In this document: in pieces, positions 51,901 through 64,000 of the stretch
How positions within the stretch are numbered: the stretch's first letter is position 1
Layout: every line of letters starts with the position of its first letter
Source of the DNA: Embiotoca jacksoni
Taxonomy: Eukaryota; Chordata; Actinopteri; Embiotocidae
Direction: 5' to 3'
NCBI GenBank assembly: GCA_022577435.1
Contig: JAKOON010000011.1
Coordinates: 7,533,501 to 7,597,500 of the forward strand
Length of the DNA: 64,000 bases
The notes under the pieces: model-generated
What the model was told of the DNA's origin: nothing
What the model saw: the letters and a program-made list of their open reading frames with translations, nothing else
The model's database searches: none
Made by a program: the position numbers and the translations under genes

Positions 51901-54900
51901 AAAAAAAAGATGGAGCGCTTAATGATGGTAGTGACACAGGAACATGACCGATGGAGCAGGAAACAGCAACTATATGAAAGTAGCATTCAAATGCAAAAAA
52001 AAAAAATGTGATTTAGGTTATTTAGGGAAACTGTGTTTCCATTTTGTAGTTTGTCCACCAGAGAGCATTGACACATTGATTTGTCATCTTTAAATTGGCC
52101 CACACAATCATAATTCTTTTCAAATTAAAGGGATTATTATCAAAATGTTTGTATTAGGTGTCTAGTTTTATTCTTGTTGTATCGAATGCCATTATAAGAT
52201 TTTCTCTTAAAACTACAAAATTTCTAATTTTGGTTAATATTGGTTTCAAAAACCGTGGATATCAGTATGTATACTGTAGCTGTTTGAAAAGGAGAGTTGA
52301 AGAAGAAGAATATGAAAAAAGAGGAATGAAATGGAAAATTGACGTTTAATGTCACCAGAGAACCTGCAGAGGTTCAATACCAGAGAGTAATAACTTTCAC
52401 CCCAGGGAAGAGGAGGAACGAGGATGTCAACCACACCATTAGACTGTCATCAACAATTCATTTATCCTTCATCACACTCTGACAGACCGAAACATTGATG
52501 GAGGTGGAGAAAAACATAAAACCACAAACTCAGACATCAACACAGACAAACAGCATGCAAACAGTGTGTGTTTATTCACATATTAAAAGCTTTATAGAGA
52601 CACTGAGACGCACACGTCCTCGCAGCAACATTTGTACCAGCTAACACACTTGGACTCGGAGACACACTCCATTTTGGAAGACATACTCACAGAAAGAGAG
52701 AGCATCATAAAGTTGAAGAATGACCAACGGTCATAAGGAGACAGATGGACAGGGTCAGAGTCGACAGCAGAGACGGTCAGTTTGTACGTGTGATCATGTA
52801 ATTTGTGTGGCGTGCATATTGTTTCTGCGCGTGTTAGTCAGCTTTGGTCTGCAGAAACCAGGAACTGAGCCGTAAAACTGAGATGACAAAATGTCACCTT
52901 GGCGGAAGGAGATCTAAAGCACAGACTGAACTGTCATATCACAAGTCTTGTTTGTACAAAATGACATGCTCCATGAAAAGTGGCTTTAACTTTGAAGTAA
53001 ATAAGTCACCACTGAAAAGAGGTGAGGGATTCACATTAGGTTGGCTTCCAGTCTTGGATCTAGGAAGAAGTTTTCTTATCTAATCCTTTTATAAGTTAAT
53101 ATTAACTGCAGTGAAAATATCAGTATCACGGAAGAAAGAAATATTCAATTACTCAGGCCTACATTCAAAATTGTGCATAAAAGTTTAGTAGAAGTTTCTC
53201 CCATTTTGAGGTTTTTATTAGTTCACATGAAGTTTAGAATAATAATAATTTGTAAATATGACACCTCCTTTTTGACTGACTGACCTTCATTCAATGCTAC
53301 AAATGATTTAGCCTCATTGCAGCTGCAATGACGCTGATATGTCAAAGTGTTAATTACCAGATCTTATTTCATAGCAGACAAAAGCTGCTAAGTGGTTTTA
53401 AGCTCCTTATGAGCCACATGTGTTTGGAAATGTATTAATTTTAAAAAGTAGCAAGCGAGCACAAAGCCAACCCAAGCTGTAATCAATCTGACAGTCAGAA
53501 TGTGAAGCCACAAAGGGACACGTGGGTAATTTATGAATGCACACACAGTACATTGTTCAAAACATGTCTGCAGTTTTCACTGCTGTTTTTTTTGTCATAT
53601 TGTAAACGCTTGTGAGTTTGTGACACGTGTAACAGGGCACATTTGAATCTGGCAAGATGATTATTTAAATTAAATCGGCGTCGGCTCCAGGTCAGTTTTT
53701 ACTTTTCCCTCTCTCGGTGTCAGTGTACACGCTAGAAATACAAACTGACAAAAGATATCATGCTAAACACTCCACTGGTTGCACTAATAGAATTCCTCTT
53801 GCAGGCTTAAAAGCTTCATTACTTCCATAAGATTGTGTTTGCGTGCTTGTTCTGCGATCTATGTACTCTCCACTCCCATCCAAATTTGTGTGTAAATACG
53901 ATTTGCTTACCTCATACCGAAAGCCTCCACTTTTGTCTGTTAGAAACTGTGTCAGCGTCTGTGGCTGTGTTTGTGTGTCTTTATGCGTGTACATGTGAGA
54001 GTCTGCGTTCACTCACTGTCTCTGGGTTCATGAGGAGAGTCAGTCTTGACAGGGGTGGGATCACTCCAGGAACGGCTGAAACTCTTCGATCTACGCTCAG
54101 CGAATGCTATTGCAGGCGGGGAGAGATAGTCACACACACACACGCACACACACACGCACATACACGCACACGCACACACACACACACACACAAGCCTGCA
54201 AAACCGGCTGTCTCCTCTGCTCACACTCACCACCCTAAAACACATCGGAGTGCAAAGGCGGATGCAAGTGCACAAATAGAGTGTACATACAAGGCCATCC
54301 CTCCTCTGCAAAAAACGCACAAGCTGCCTACATGTGAAGTACAAACCGCCAAACGAACAAACACACATATACACAAACAGTCCTCCCGCCGCTCCGTCCT
54401 GTTTGAATAATCATCAGTATGAATTTAGAAAGACTTCTTGTTTCACAGATTCTCTCAGCTACGCTGATAAAATCAGCTCTGCTTTGAACAGTAATCACTG
54501 TGCTCTTCGAATATTTTTAGACTACTTGAAAGTGTTTGACACGGTTAATCAACAGTGTCCCTCAAGGCTGCGTAGTTTTTGGCCTCATGGATCCTCGCTA
54601 ACTCTTACTTTACATTTTTGCCGCTGATACCAACTTGTTCTTTTCAAGTACAAATTTCTTTTCATTTATAGCTGAAGCGTTCACGAGGGCAACTTTTTAA
54701 TGTCTTCTCCTGATCAAAAGGATTTTTTTGTGATATGGACATCACAGGGTTTCCACTCAGAAAGAACTATTGTAACCATTTCAACAAGTTTTTCTATTTT
54801 ATGATCACAAACACTGTGATCTTTGAAAGCTTTGATTTTTTTTATTTAAAAAAAACAACTTTTTTTTATAGTCAGAACCACATTATGTCTTTATTTTTGC

Positions 54901-55799
54901 CAGGCTGGATTTGGCCCCGTTTAATTTTATATCATTACAGTTTCCTGACATTTATTTGTCATTCCATGAGATTATGTGACCATGAGGAGAAAGCCGTCTT
55001 TCCCAAAGCTGTGCAGAGATTCATTACTCTTTGAATATTCAGTACCAAAATCTGCCAATGTGCAAATTTGGGGAGTTGGTGTTGTGTATGTGTGTAAATT
55101 GGGTTGTTAGGTTAAAAAAAAAAAGTCCCACTGTCTGGAGCCTGGTTCTCATTTTTAAAAAACAGCTTCTGTTATTTTTTTTTAATGAAAGAGACAGAAA
55201 AATGTATTTACTGACATCACAAAATATTTGTTTTGTAAACCAGATGTAATCATAAGACACTTTTACATACATTCCCATTCTGAACTACTGGATCAGGTAG
55301 TAATGGCTTCAACAAAAACTTCACAAATTCCATGATTTTAGCTGCAAACAATAACCTGTCTACCTTTATCTTTTGCCTCAGTGACACTTAAATACATATT
55401 TGCACAAGCACACACAAACCCTTCCAATCATTGCCAATCATTATGTTGCTTGTTTCATTTACAAATGTATGTAACGTCTTGTTCTTCAAACTTTACAACC
55501 AATCAAACATACAAATATTCAAAGCGATACAACAGTAAAAAACCACCTACTGTACGTCGGACACGCTCATATATACTGCACACACATGCAAAGACTCATA
55601 TCGTTGGCTTATCAAACACCCACCGATGAATATATAATCCTATAAGGAAAGACAATAGGGCGTTTAACAAAATCCCAGCAAAGCAGCAGTGCTTGGTGCC
55701 ACACGCATGCAGGAACACACCAGAAAACTGAAAAAAACAAAAACAAACACAGATGATGGCGGGGTGAACAACATTACAGTCAATTTGAGCAAACGTATC

Positions 55800-55867
<68 letters not shown>

Positions 55868-55916
55868 AACACGCACATATAAACACACACACGCACACAT
55901 ATAAACACACACATAT

Positions 55917-55971
<55 letters not shown>

Positions 55972-58900
55972 CATCTGACTCACTCTGTGCTTTCATCCTT
56001 CTGCTGCCCACCATCCGAAGATGCTTCCGGAAGTTCCTGTGGGTAGCAAAATCAAAGCGGAGGAGGGATAACAGAGGATAGAGGAAGGAGTAGAGTATGT
56101 AAAGTAGAGAAAGAGGAGGGGGGTGGGCAGGGGAAAGAAAGCCACGGAAGACAAAAAGAGCAGACTTTAGTGTCAAGCTTCTATTTCTAAAAGAGACTGA
56201 AAAAAAAGAGATAATTAGGTAAATATATCCATTTCCTTGTCAGTCTGAGTGGAAAATAGTGGTCGAGGAATGGTGTGAGTGTAATGTACCACACTGCAAC
56301 ATTACTGTTTTTTGTCTTTTATATTGTAAATCTGTGACACACGCGAGTTTTATTTCAATCCTTCTAGGATTCCAGTTTTTTTCCGTACTCTTGCGATCAA
56401 AAATGTTTGATTTTGCAGCTGCTTTTTATAAATTGTGATGTAATTTGCAGAGTTTCAGGTGATTTTTTTTTTTTTTTGGTGGGGAAATTGCAGTAGTTGG
56501 AACAAATTTCAAGTTTTTTTTTTGGTTTTTTTTGGGTCCTTTGATAATGAGCATGCTTCTCAACACACTAAATGTGTATAACTCGGGAACTGATCATGAT
56601 CAAATGGTGAAACTTTTACCGGTTACTCATTGGGGCTATACCTTTCTCCTGTTCCGTGCACATCATGTTTAGTAGGGAGACTACTTTGAAAGTATTACTG
56701 TGCTGTAAACTTTCAGCAGAGCTTCTGTTGAGGAAATTTTTTTGCGGAATAATCACAGGAATTTAGCAAAATTGCAGGCTATTGCAAGTTTGCAATAAAT
56801 CTTTGTTTAATCTTTACACTTGTTCAATAATTGTTAATTAGTTAATTATTGCAATCACAATATCAATATTTCCTGGGGGGACTGGTTCACTCACATAACA
56901 ACAGCCAAAAGGAAAACCTGGCTGGTAGGTTTCGCATGATTAGCTGTTTGTGGATGATCGTCTTCTAATCGGAGGAAGAATTTACCAAACATAAACAGAG
57001 AGCAATTAAGGATAAATATGATAAAGACAATGCCAAATTGGCTGCCCAAGCTTTTATAAAAAACATTTGAGAATCACTCCTGCTCTCCATATTTAAACAT
57101 ATCAAAACACTCCTCCAACTAATGTCTTATTGCATAGCAGGATGGTTTGCGCTCCTTCCAGTTCCTCGACATTATTCTTTTTGCCAAGAGACAGCCCAGT
57201 GTGAACAGACAGTCTGTAGACGATGAACATGCTGCCTCATACGTCTGTCCCAGCAGACAAACCCAAAACTTGAGAAGTGCAAGATTTAGTTCAGAACCTG
57301 TGTGCCAACATCTTGCCTGCCTCACTGCCAGTTTCAATGTGTTGCCCTCCGAGTCTGAAAAGTGAAAAAATAGTTTCCTTCTGTACACGTTTCTGCTCAA
57401 ACTGTGAGGAGAGAATTGTTTTAAAGAGTATTGGAAGGATTTTTCAGTGTTTCATTCAAAATGTTCCTGATAATTAAAGACACGAGCTCATTATTCCTAC
57501 CATTTTCCACTGACTGTATGTAACTTAATTTGCATTGAGGGAATAGGCAGTTATTGGAAAAATTACTGGGAATATGAGGGTGCAACACTCAGCAAAATAT
57601 TGTGTTTTCCAGCCTATAATACATAATCACTATGTTACAAGACATCAAAATATAGTCAGTTCTCAGACAAGAATTGTGAATACTTGAACAAAATGTGTAT
57701 TTGAGTTTATCCAACTAAATGAGAAACATTTATCGCTGCTGTTGCTCGCCCGTTTGAAGGGAGAGGAGCTTCAGTACTGACTTGTCTAACAGCGGATCAC
57801 ACACAGTATTAATCTGTATTAATTCCTACCAATTAAGAGCTGATAAAATTGTTGTACTTTCTTTTTTTTGTTTTCAGTATGGAAAGATTTTGCTAATTGC
57901 ATTAGCCTCTTAAAAGTTGACAAGGCAACAGTAAAACCTTCTGATAAAACTATATATTTGTCGTCTGTTAGTAATTCAATTCACAGGTTTAGCATTATAA
58001 TGTTCCACTTTGAGTGTCTTAAATAATAATAACAAAGCATTAGGGTTTGTGGGTTTTTTCCCTGTGACTTGCTGCCTGGTCCTGACACAATGTTCTATGC
58101 AAGAGCCCCAGATAAACATCCTTTTATCTTTGTGAGCCCCTCCCATCCCGCCTCTACAGTCTACACTCATTATTAATGGTTTCTGCATGTGGTTGTGTGT
58201 GAGGGGGAAGGATACCCATGTTTATCTGATGGTAAGGAAGCACATAAACTCAGAGGCAACATAAAAGGAAAAATACAAGTCTTTGGAGTCTCCTTGTCCT
58301 CGGTTTACCTCCATAATAATGACATCAAACCGACAGCTGACTTGTAACATAAAACCATAATTTTTTACTGCTAACTTCATCACCTAAACTAATTGCATGT
58401 AAAATAAAAGGACCCAGTACTACTAGTAATTACACAAAAGCAACATGACTTGCTTTGTACTCAGGAGATCCTGAATACACGTATGTAGTGAGTCAGACAC
58501 ATGTCTTCACCCTAAATGTCCTGTGCTCAAACCTGCTGCCTACAAAGAGGTACGCAGTCAGTAAATGAGATTTACATGGAGGAAATGTGAGAGAAACCAC
58601 ATCCACCTCCAAATAAAGACCATCTGACAGGTCCTCCTACTCCCTCCTTTAGCGCTCTATAACTCATTTCAATCAATATTTTGTTTGACTTATATATATA
58701 TATATAGAGGCTGTTACATTTTATAAAAAAAATTTTTTTATAGTATTTGCACATTTTTACCTATTTTGATTCTCTGCTGCCAACTCCTGTTACATCTGCT
58801 AATATTTGCTATGGCCTTACCAACATGAAATAGGTGAACTATCTCCCAGATAAATACATTTACAAAAAAAATAGTGGTTATATTTTGAAATGTAATTGAA

Positions 58901-61900
58901 AGATTTGCATACTGCATCTTTGAATGAACGAAAGGTGTGGTCACACTGTCAGGGTGGGGGTCAGGGTGGTGTCTGACTTTAGAGCATTAACCCTCTTATT
59001 AATCATTAATTTCTGGCTGGTAAGTTGCTTTTTTTTGCTGAGAACCTTTTCTCAGTTTTGACACATTCATGTGTTTTGACATAGTCATGTGTCAAATGTG
59101 TGTGACACATGGTTACTTGACAGAAGTAATTGATATCTTTTTTTTAGTTGTAATACTCATAAATGTTTGTGAGATATTCTTATACTGGCAAAGAAAGAAT
59201 GATATTAATGCCATCAATACACATTTAGTGAATCATGAAAGTAGCTGTTACAGAGATCCTCTTTGCAGGGGAAGAACTTAATTTTGGACACTTTGTAAAA
59301 GGACAGATGTTTCCAGCAATAGTTAGAATGACTGATTAAACAAAGAAAGAGGCAGCACTTAAGACTCATACTGAGTAAATACAGGGAGTATTTATTTTGG
59401 AACTCAGCATGATAAAAGGGGGAAGTGAACATCTCACATTAAAGAGCAAAGAGGAAATTCAAACACTCTTACGATAACGAGGTAATTACGAGCAATGCTG
59501 AAATGGCACTTTTACTTTTTCTTTGTACGTTGCTTTTGTTTATAAATGAAGTTAAATTTGTCTCCATTATTATTGTGTTGACTGCAAAATTTTAGTACAT
59601 TCAGTTCGCCTTTACAAACCCAGCAGGAGTTGTCGTCCCTAAAAGTAAGTTCTACTATATTTACCACAATCCCTCATTTTGATGAACGAACACACAATGT
59701 TAGGGACGTTGACAGTGCAGATGGATAACACTGAGATGTCAAAGGAATTGAGATGTACTGCCTGGTGTCACAGTCACCATCTGCCCCTTTGTGACAGACT
59801 ATCTGGGCCTGAGTGGGACGGCTTCTGAACTTGTTACTGGATTCATTAGTCCTCCAAGTGTTACAGAATCTCACTCTGTGTTTCCAACAGAGTTGTAGAT
59901 GTTATTTCTTCCTCGTAACTCGTGCTTGCTTTTTTTTTTATACACGCAAATATTTATGCATAAATTGTGGAATACTGCACAATTAAAGCAGGATTGTACA
60001 GTAGATTTAGATGATGACCTTTTTCTTACACGTCGGATTTGACTCATCAACCAATACCAGCAGTTTTTTAGTTTAGGTTTTATTAGCAACCACGTTTTTA
60101 ACAAAGCTGTGTGAAATGTAAACAAAAACAAAATGCGATTATTTGCAAATCATGTAAACCCATATTTAAAGGAAATTAGACCAAAGACAACATCAAACTT
60201 TGAAATTGAGAAATTGTATTGTATTATGAACAATATACGCTAATTTTGAATTTGATGCCAGCAACACGTCTCAAAAAGATGGGACAGGGGCATATTTATC
60301 ACGGTGTTGCATAACTTAACAACACTCTGTAAACGATTAGAAACTGAAGAGGCCAGTTGCTGGAGTTTTCAAAGTGAAATGTTGCGCCATTTTTGCCTGA
60401 TAAATAATTTCAGGTCTCCTTCATCGTATTTGTCATTTCATGACGGGCAACATTTAACATGAAATGGGTGACGGGTCTGGACTGCAGGCAGGCCAGCTTA
60501 GCACTCGGACTCTTCTACAATGGAGCCAAGCTGTTGACTTACGTCGAGAATGCAGTGTCTTGCTAAAATCAGCAATTCTTCCACAAAGAATGAAATGTCT
60601 CATTTTGGTCTATTTTCAGTTAAATATGGTTTTACATCATTTGCAAATCATCACACTCTGTTTTCAGTTATTGTTACAGAGCCTCCCAACTTTTTGGGAA
60701 ACAGGGCCGTAACCTACCCGTACAGGATGAGCCTGATTCAGTTTTGATCAAATAATGAAAGTCAGATTCTGTAGTTAGAAATTCAACTCTGGGCTAGAAA
60801 TTGAGGCACCGTAAGCGCATCCTTTTTTTTGTTTGTTTTGTTCCGTTTCGAAAGCTGCTGACATCATCACACCTGCCCTCCTCTGACTCTTTGGCTTTGT
60901 CAGATTAGATACGGCTGTAAATAAGCACCAACGGAGCTATAGGCGAAAATGAGTGCCGACGGCACTCAAGCACAGCCCAGCCTGGCAGGGGGACGCTGCG
61001 TACCTCTGGATGACTTCTGCCGAATCCTGCTCCCTCTCTCTCCTTTTTCTCTGCACAAATCCTCGGAAAGCCCTGCCAGGACGTGGCACAGTATTAAAGC
61101 GATGAGCGAGGGAGAATGCTGGCATAGGGAGGGGTGGGAGAGTGCGGGGAGGCTGATGCCACGGCTTTTAGCTGTAGGGTTTATTTGGCTGTGAAAGGGG
61201 GGGGGGGCGCTGTTGTTGGTAGGCAGCAGGTAGATTTGACAATAAAGACCAGGAAGTCAAATCACATCTCCAGCTCAAATCTTATTTTCTTTTCACCCCT
61301 GCAACAAATGTGCGAGTCTGCATGTGATATCGTCCGTCATCCAATGGTAAACGCTGATCTTGTAACCTTATTTGACTTTTCAAAGAATATTCTGAGTTGG
61401 GGGGGAATTTTATACTGTTTGATACTTTCCAGAATCTGTCATGCTTGCTTGCTTCATATCCTCATGTGCATTTTAAAGTTATGTTGGGTTTGGAGCTTAT
61501 GCTAGCTTAAGTCAGCCCCTCGATGTCTGCGGGCTCAAGAAGCAGCTCCACTCAAAAAAACTACACATTCTTCAGTGCTGTTTGTTTAATACTTCTTATT
61601 CACAGCCTGGTGCGTATCCATTTTTCATGCGTTATAATCCGATAGCAAGCATGTCTACGGAAAAGTTGTTGTGGAAGCTTCCCGTTCATTTACATGGGCC
61701 GTGTGAAACTTGACATGTTCTGACCTCCAGAAAGTGATGCCGTGTCAAAGTACAAACTTGGTGTGAAATGCATCACTTTCAATGTGTGATTCTGTCCTCC
61801 ACAGACTTAATCTTTGTTAACGAGGAAAAAAGTGTGATCCAACAAATTGTGATGCTGATTCAAATTTGTCCAAATCAGAGCCACAGCCAAAGATAGAGAA

Positions 61901-63111
61901 TCTCCAACCCTGCTCTTGTGTAACATAAAGTACAGTACATAATGGCTTGTGTGTTTAAGGATAGTCCACTGTGGGTAAATTATGGGTCAATAAAGGAAAT
62001 TAGCTTGTAAAATTCCCCCCAAACAACATGGAGGCTGGAATTATTGTGGGTTTTTTTTTAGTGTGAAGAAACCCCAGGAAAAGACCAAAGCCAACTATGT
62101 GTGTTTGTCCATCCTTAAAAAAATCTCTCTTTCCTGACTGTGTCTCTGACACCCAGTCATGAAGATTAGGCCATAAAGCTTTCAAAATGTTTCGGAAGTA
62201 TTTTTAAAAAAAAGCTGCGAATTTACCGAAAACAGCAACACTTTTGGTAATCGTAACTCAGACAGTAAATAATGTTGACATTGCCAAATAATTTCATCCA
62301 CAAATTGACACACATTTGGAGCTCCAGTGAGCTTTTACAGCGTAAGCGCCTCCGGTTATCGTAACAAAGCAACATACAGCATAACACAGAGCAACAAAGT
62401 GGCTCACTCATCTTTTTAATAATATTTGGACAACAAGTTAATGTCTGTCGCACAGAGGTGTATCTTTAGATACCCGGGAAATATTGTTTATTACAATTAA
62501 TTTATTGTTGGTTTAGGTCTTTTTATCGAAATAAGAAAAAATAGGGAATGTCACTTGACTTATTCTTCAAATTTTGGCCTTTGAGCTCACAGGCGGATGT
62601 TAGCTTGGTCAACAGACAAAAGAAAACTTGACAAATGTCAGCGTTCAGCAGCAGTTCAGGTTAGTTGGGCTTCGTTAGGCAAGGTGTGTTGGGGCAGCGG
62701 TGTGCAGTATGAAATGTCAAGGTTTTGGCTTGGCGATACAACTTCAGTGTTAATAATGTTAGCAGTTGTTTGATTGTCAAGCGACCTTTAATTTAAGTTA
62801 TACACTCAACAACCATTTGACAGACATTAGTGATCTGCACGCAACACATTTGAAAGTTTTCTAGAACTTAGTGAACACCTCGCTGAAACTGACTGATAAC
62901 TGACTTCATGTTAAACTACAGAATACCCAATTTAACACCATAAATATATACTCTTTATATCAAACCTCTTCAAAGCCAATTTCAACTTTCAGTCCCAAAC
63001 ACGGCTAAAGTTGGCCAGCACAGATTCGGTGATAAGGACAGCTGTGGAGCAGGATTAGTGCACCAACATGAAAAATCTTAAATGCCCACACTCGATCTGT
63101 TGCTGTGTCCT

Positions 63112-63188
<77 letters not shown>

Positions 63189-63767
63189 AACCTAACACAA
63201 CTGCTGTGTGGATGTGCGCTGGCAGGGTCTAGGTCAGCCAACACAGAGACAGATATTTGCTGGATTTGAGCTTGGCAGACGTACTGAGCTGCAATGGATT
63301 ACACTGGACTTTATCCCTTCTGTTAAGTCCTGTAACTAAATTTCTCCCCCTTTGGCTTTTTACTTGAAATAAAAGACATTTGTGCTGACTAAGCGTATAC
63401 CTGACAGTCTGTAACTGTTAATGAGAACATAAAAAAAAAAAAATTGAGATAAAAAAATCAAATTAAAATTTCATGTTATTTCAAGCATTAAACTTTGCTG
63501 TTTTAGTTCTTTTAAGTTAAAAGAAACAATCCAACAGCTGCCTATTGCTACCTATCCAAACTCACACACTGGCACACATATACTATACCTCTATAATGTG
63601 CCCTCCCTGTTTCTATCGTGTAATAATTTGTTTTCTACATCTCAACATATGCAGCCCAAGGATGAAGGTTAAATGGTAGACATCACAGTTAAGGAACAGC
63701 AGTTAAGGACAAGAGGAAGTGAGCGATGAAAAAAGAAAAGCAAGCAGGGAAGAATACTCACGATATC
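44497..63767 (-). CDS. nsmf: NMDA receptor synaptonuclear signalling and neuronal migration factor (Jacob/NELF), C-terminal part
   Basis: Neuronal protein that carries signals from synaptic NMDA receptors to the nucleus. Exons in transcript order: (63762-63767 probable), 61004-61072, 55984-56036, 54017-54106, 51638-51768, 50925-51008, 50730-50763, 50184-50254, 49858-49937, 48948-49050, 45689-45764, 44497-44594. The 11 sure exons join in frame to 295 codons plus stop, as long as the matching part of human NSMF. Visible: AFRGFVQRKRRERE with EVIQRNFRKHLR (basic/NLS and IQ-like segment reported to bind caldendrin), ERRSKSFSRSWSDPTP, EYVPTIIRRDDPSIIP, ATFDDILEEIDKKL, GGPGHLYLLKNKV, NLIHIMGCYVLGNPNGEK, FESPLELSAQ, and the end QHSKLLDYEEFL. 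The N-terminal half, including the myristoylation site, lies beyond 64000. The gene converges on camkk2. Confidence 0.95.
45765..48947 (-). other. nsmf intron
   Basis: No exon was recognised. It carries a (CA)n tract at about 45878-45951 (UG in the transcript), about 115 nt upstream of the acceptor of exon 45689-45764, and a short TA run at about 47205-47230. Confidence 0.8.
51769..54016 (-). other. nsmf intron
   Basis: The donor GTGAGTG follows exon 54017-54106 and the acceptor TTCTAG precedes exon 51638-51768. Nothing coding was recognised in 2.2 kb. Confidence 0.8.
54131..54192 (-). repeat. (UG)n tract next to an nsmf 3' splice site
   Basis: The CA-rich run on the plus strand is UG/GU in the nsmf pre-mRNA. 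It ends about 24 nt before the acceptor (CCTGCAATAG) of exon 54017-54106, where the branch point and pyrimidine tract normally lie. Confidence 0.9.
54400..54660 (+). pseudogene. Decayed reverse-transcriptase fragment of a LINE
   Basis: One frame gives YEFRKTS, then DKISSALNSNHCALRIFLDY and KVFDTVNQ, matching the RT fingers/palm of fish non-LTR retrotransposons (GFRK, ALDxG, FLDLSKAFDTVNH). The next frame continues with PQGCVVFG, an in-frame stop, and LLYIFAADTNLF, corresponding to PQGSVLGPL and the FADD catalytic box, in which one Asp is replaced by Ala. A large internal deletion, a frameshift and a stop make it dead. It lies antisense within an nsmf intron. Confidence 0.75.
55800..55974 (-). 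repeat. Long (UG)n tract next to an nsmf 5' splice site
   Basis: Two CA blocks (about 55800-55866 and 55920-55974), separated by CATATAAACACAC units, read as UG repeats in the nsmf transcript. They begin about ten nt after the donor (GTGAGTCAG) of exon 55984-56036. Confidence 0.95.
56037..61003 (-). other. nsmf intron
   Basis: About 5 kb between the IQ-region exon and the next exon. No exon was recognised. It contains a DNA-transposon-like repeat at 60094-60712. Confidence 0.8.
60094..60712. mobile_element. Non-autonomous DNA transposon-like repeat
   Basis: The left region GTGAAATGTAAACAAAAAC, then TTTGCAAATCATGT, is an inverted match to the right region ATTTGCAAATCATCACACTC, then CCCAACTTTTTGGGAAACAGG. 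The interior has GACGGGTCTGGACTGCAGGC, AGGCCAGCTTAGCACTCG and CAACACGTCTCAAAAAG. I recognise this as an internally deleted copy of a repeat that is extremely common in teleosts (ends of the CCCAATTCCAAAAAAGTTGGGAC type). No transposase remains. Confidence 0.7.
61073..63761 (-). other. nsmf intron upstream of the IQ-region exon
   Basis: No exon was recognised here. Human NSMF has a segment containing RTWFPKENLF just before the AVFRGY exon; I searched for its coding pattern on the minus strand and did not find it. A (TG)n tract lies at 63113-63187 on the plus strand (CA in the transcript). Confidence 0.6.
63113..63187. repeat. (TG)n microsatellite
   Basis: About 75 bp of nearly pure TG on the plus strand, within an nsmf intron, where it reads as CA in the transcript. 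Confidence 0.95.
63762..63767 (-). CDS. nsmf: Candidate 6-nt nsmf microexon
   Basis: On the minus strand a (CT)n tract, TTTCTCCCC, a CTAATTAAT branch-point-like word and an AG-free stretch end in GAACAG. Then come the six bases GATATC and a consensus donor GTGAGTATT. No other AG lies between the branch-like word and this acceptor. Six bases would add two codons without shifting frame. I recall NSMF isoforms that differ by very short segments, but this is not verified. Confidence 0.45.
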
Positions 63768-64000
63768 CTGTTCGAGTGTCCCGAGATTAATTAGGGGAGA
63801 AAGAGAGAGAGAGAGAGAGAGAGAGTTTAAACAGTAATAGGCAATAATATTAATTTTAATAATAATAGTCATATTTACACTCACACGTGTCCTTTTTTTT
63901 GGTGCTTTTTTTAAAGCAACACTGTTAGTTTTGTGCGTTTTAGTCCTTACAATTGCATATACCTAACATTACCACCATCAAAGTACACATTTATTTGGGT

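Noticed and set aside
55664..56176. 170-codon minus-strand frame rich in Cys-Val and Tyr-Val
   Set aside because: Most of it is a translated CA/TG microsatellite. Only the 53-nt nsmf exon inside it is real coding sequence.

Overview
The window is nuclear DNA from a ray-finned fish, most likely a spiny-rayed (percomorph) teleost. The genes have many short exons with GT-AG introns. Long (CA/TG)n and (TA)n microsatellites are everywhere, and several repeat families typical of teleost genomes are present. The encoded proteins match vertebrate proteins closely. No prokaryotic genes, CRISPR arrays or viral genes were seen.

Layout. (1) 1 to about 2.1 kb: intergenic. (2) About 2.2-10.9 kb, plus strand: adora2a, an A2A-type adenosine receptor with a putative noncoding first exon, an upstream-ORF-rich 5' leader and four coding exons (470 aa). 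(3) 13.5-15.7 kb, plus strand: snrpd3, the spliceosomal Sm protein D3 (127 aa). (4) 16.4-16.8 kb: the 3' tail of a LINE. (5) 17.1-36.9 kb, plus strand: camkk2, calcium/calmodulin-dependent protein kinase kinase 2, with 16 coding exons (577 aa), a candidate extra cassette exon and a long 3' UTR. (6) 36.9-44.5 kb: no recognised gene, but a GC-rich island near 39.6-40.0 kb. (7) 44.5 kb to beyond the right edge, minus strand: nsmf (Jacob/NELF), of which the C-terminal 295 codons in 11 exons are here; the N-terminal exons lie past position 64000.

The adora2a-snrpd3 pairing matches human 22q11.23 and supports the receptor assignment. CAMKK2 and NSMF lie on other human chromosomes (12q24 and 9q34), so this order reflects fish-lineage rearrangement. 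The four genes do not form one pathway. Three act in signalling, and two of these are calcium-linked: camkk2 binds calmodulin, and nsmf has an IQ-like segment reported to bind caldendrin.

I found no wholly new biological system. The strongest unusual points are: the paired loss in adora2a of the two cysteines that form the Cys74-Cys146 disulfide of the human receptor, with one of the lost codons split by an intron that mammals lack; a chain of four upstream ORFs in adora2a ending in a start-stop overlap and a long ORF that overlaps the receptor start; a well-formed 54-nt in-frame cassette exon candidate in camkk2; a 6-nt microexon candidate in nsmf; and long UG repeats beside nsmf splice sites.
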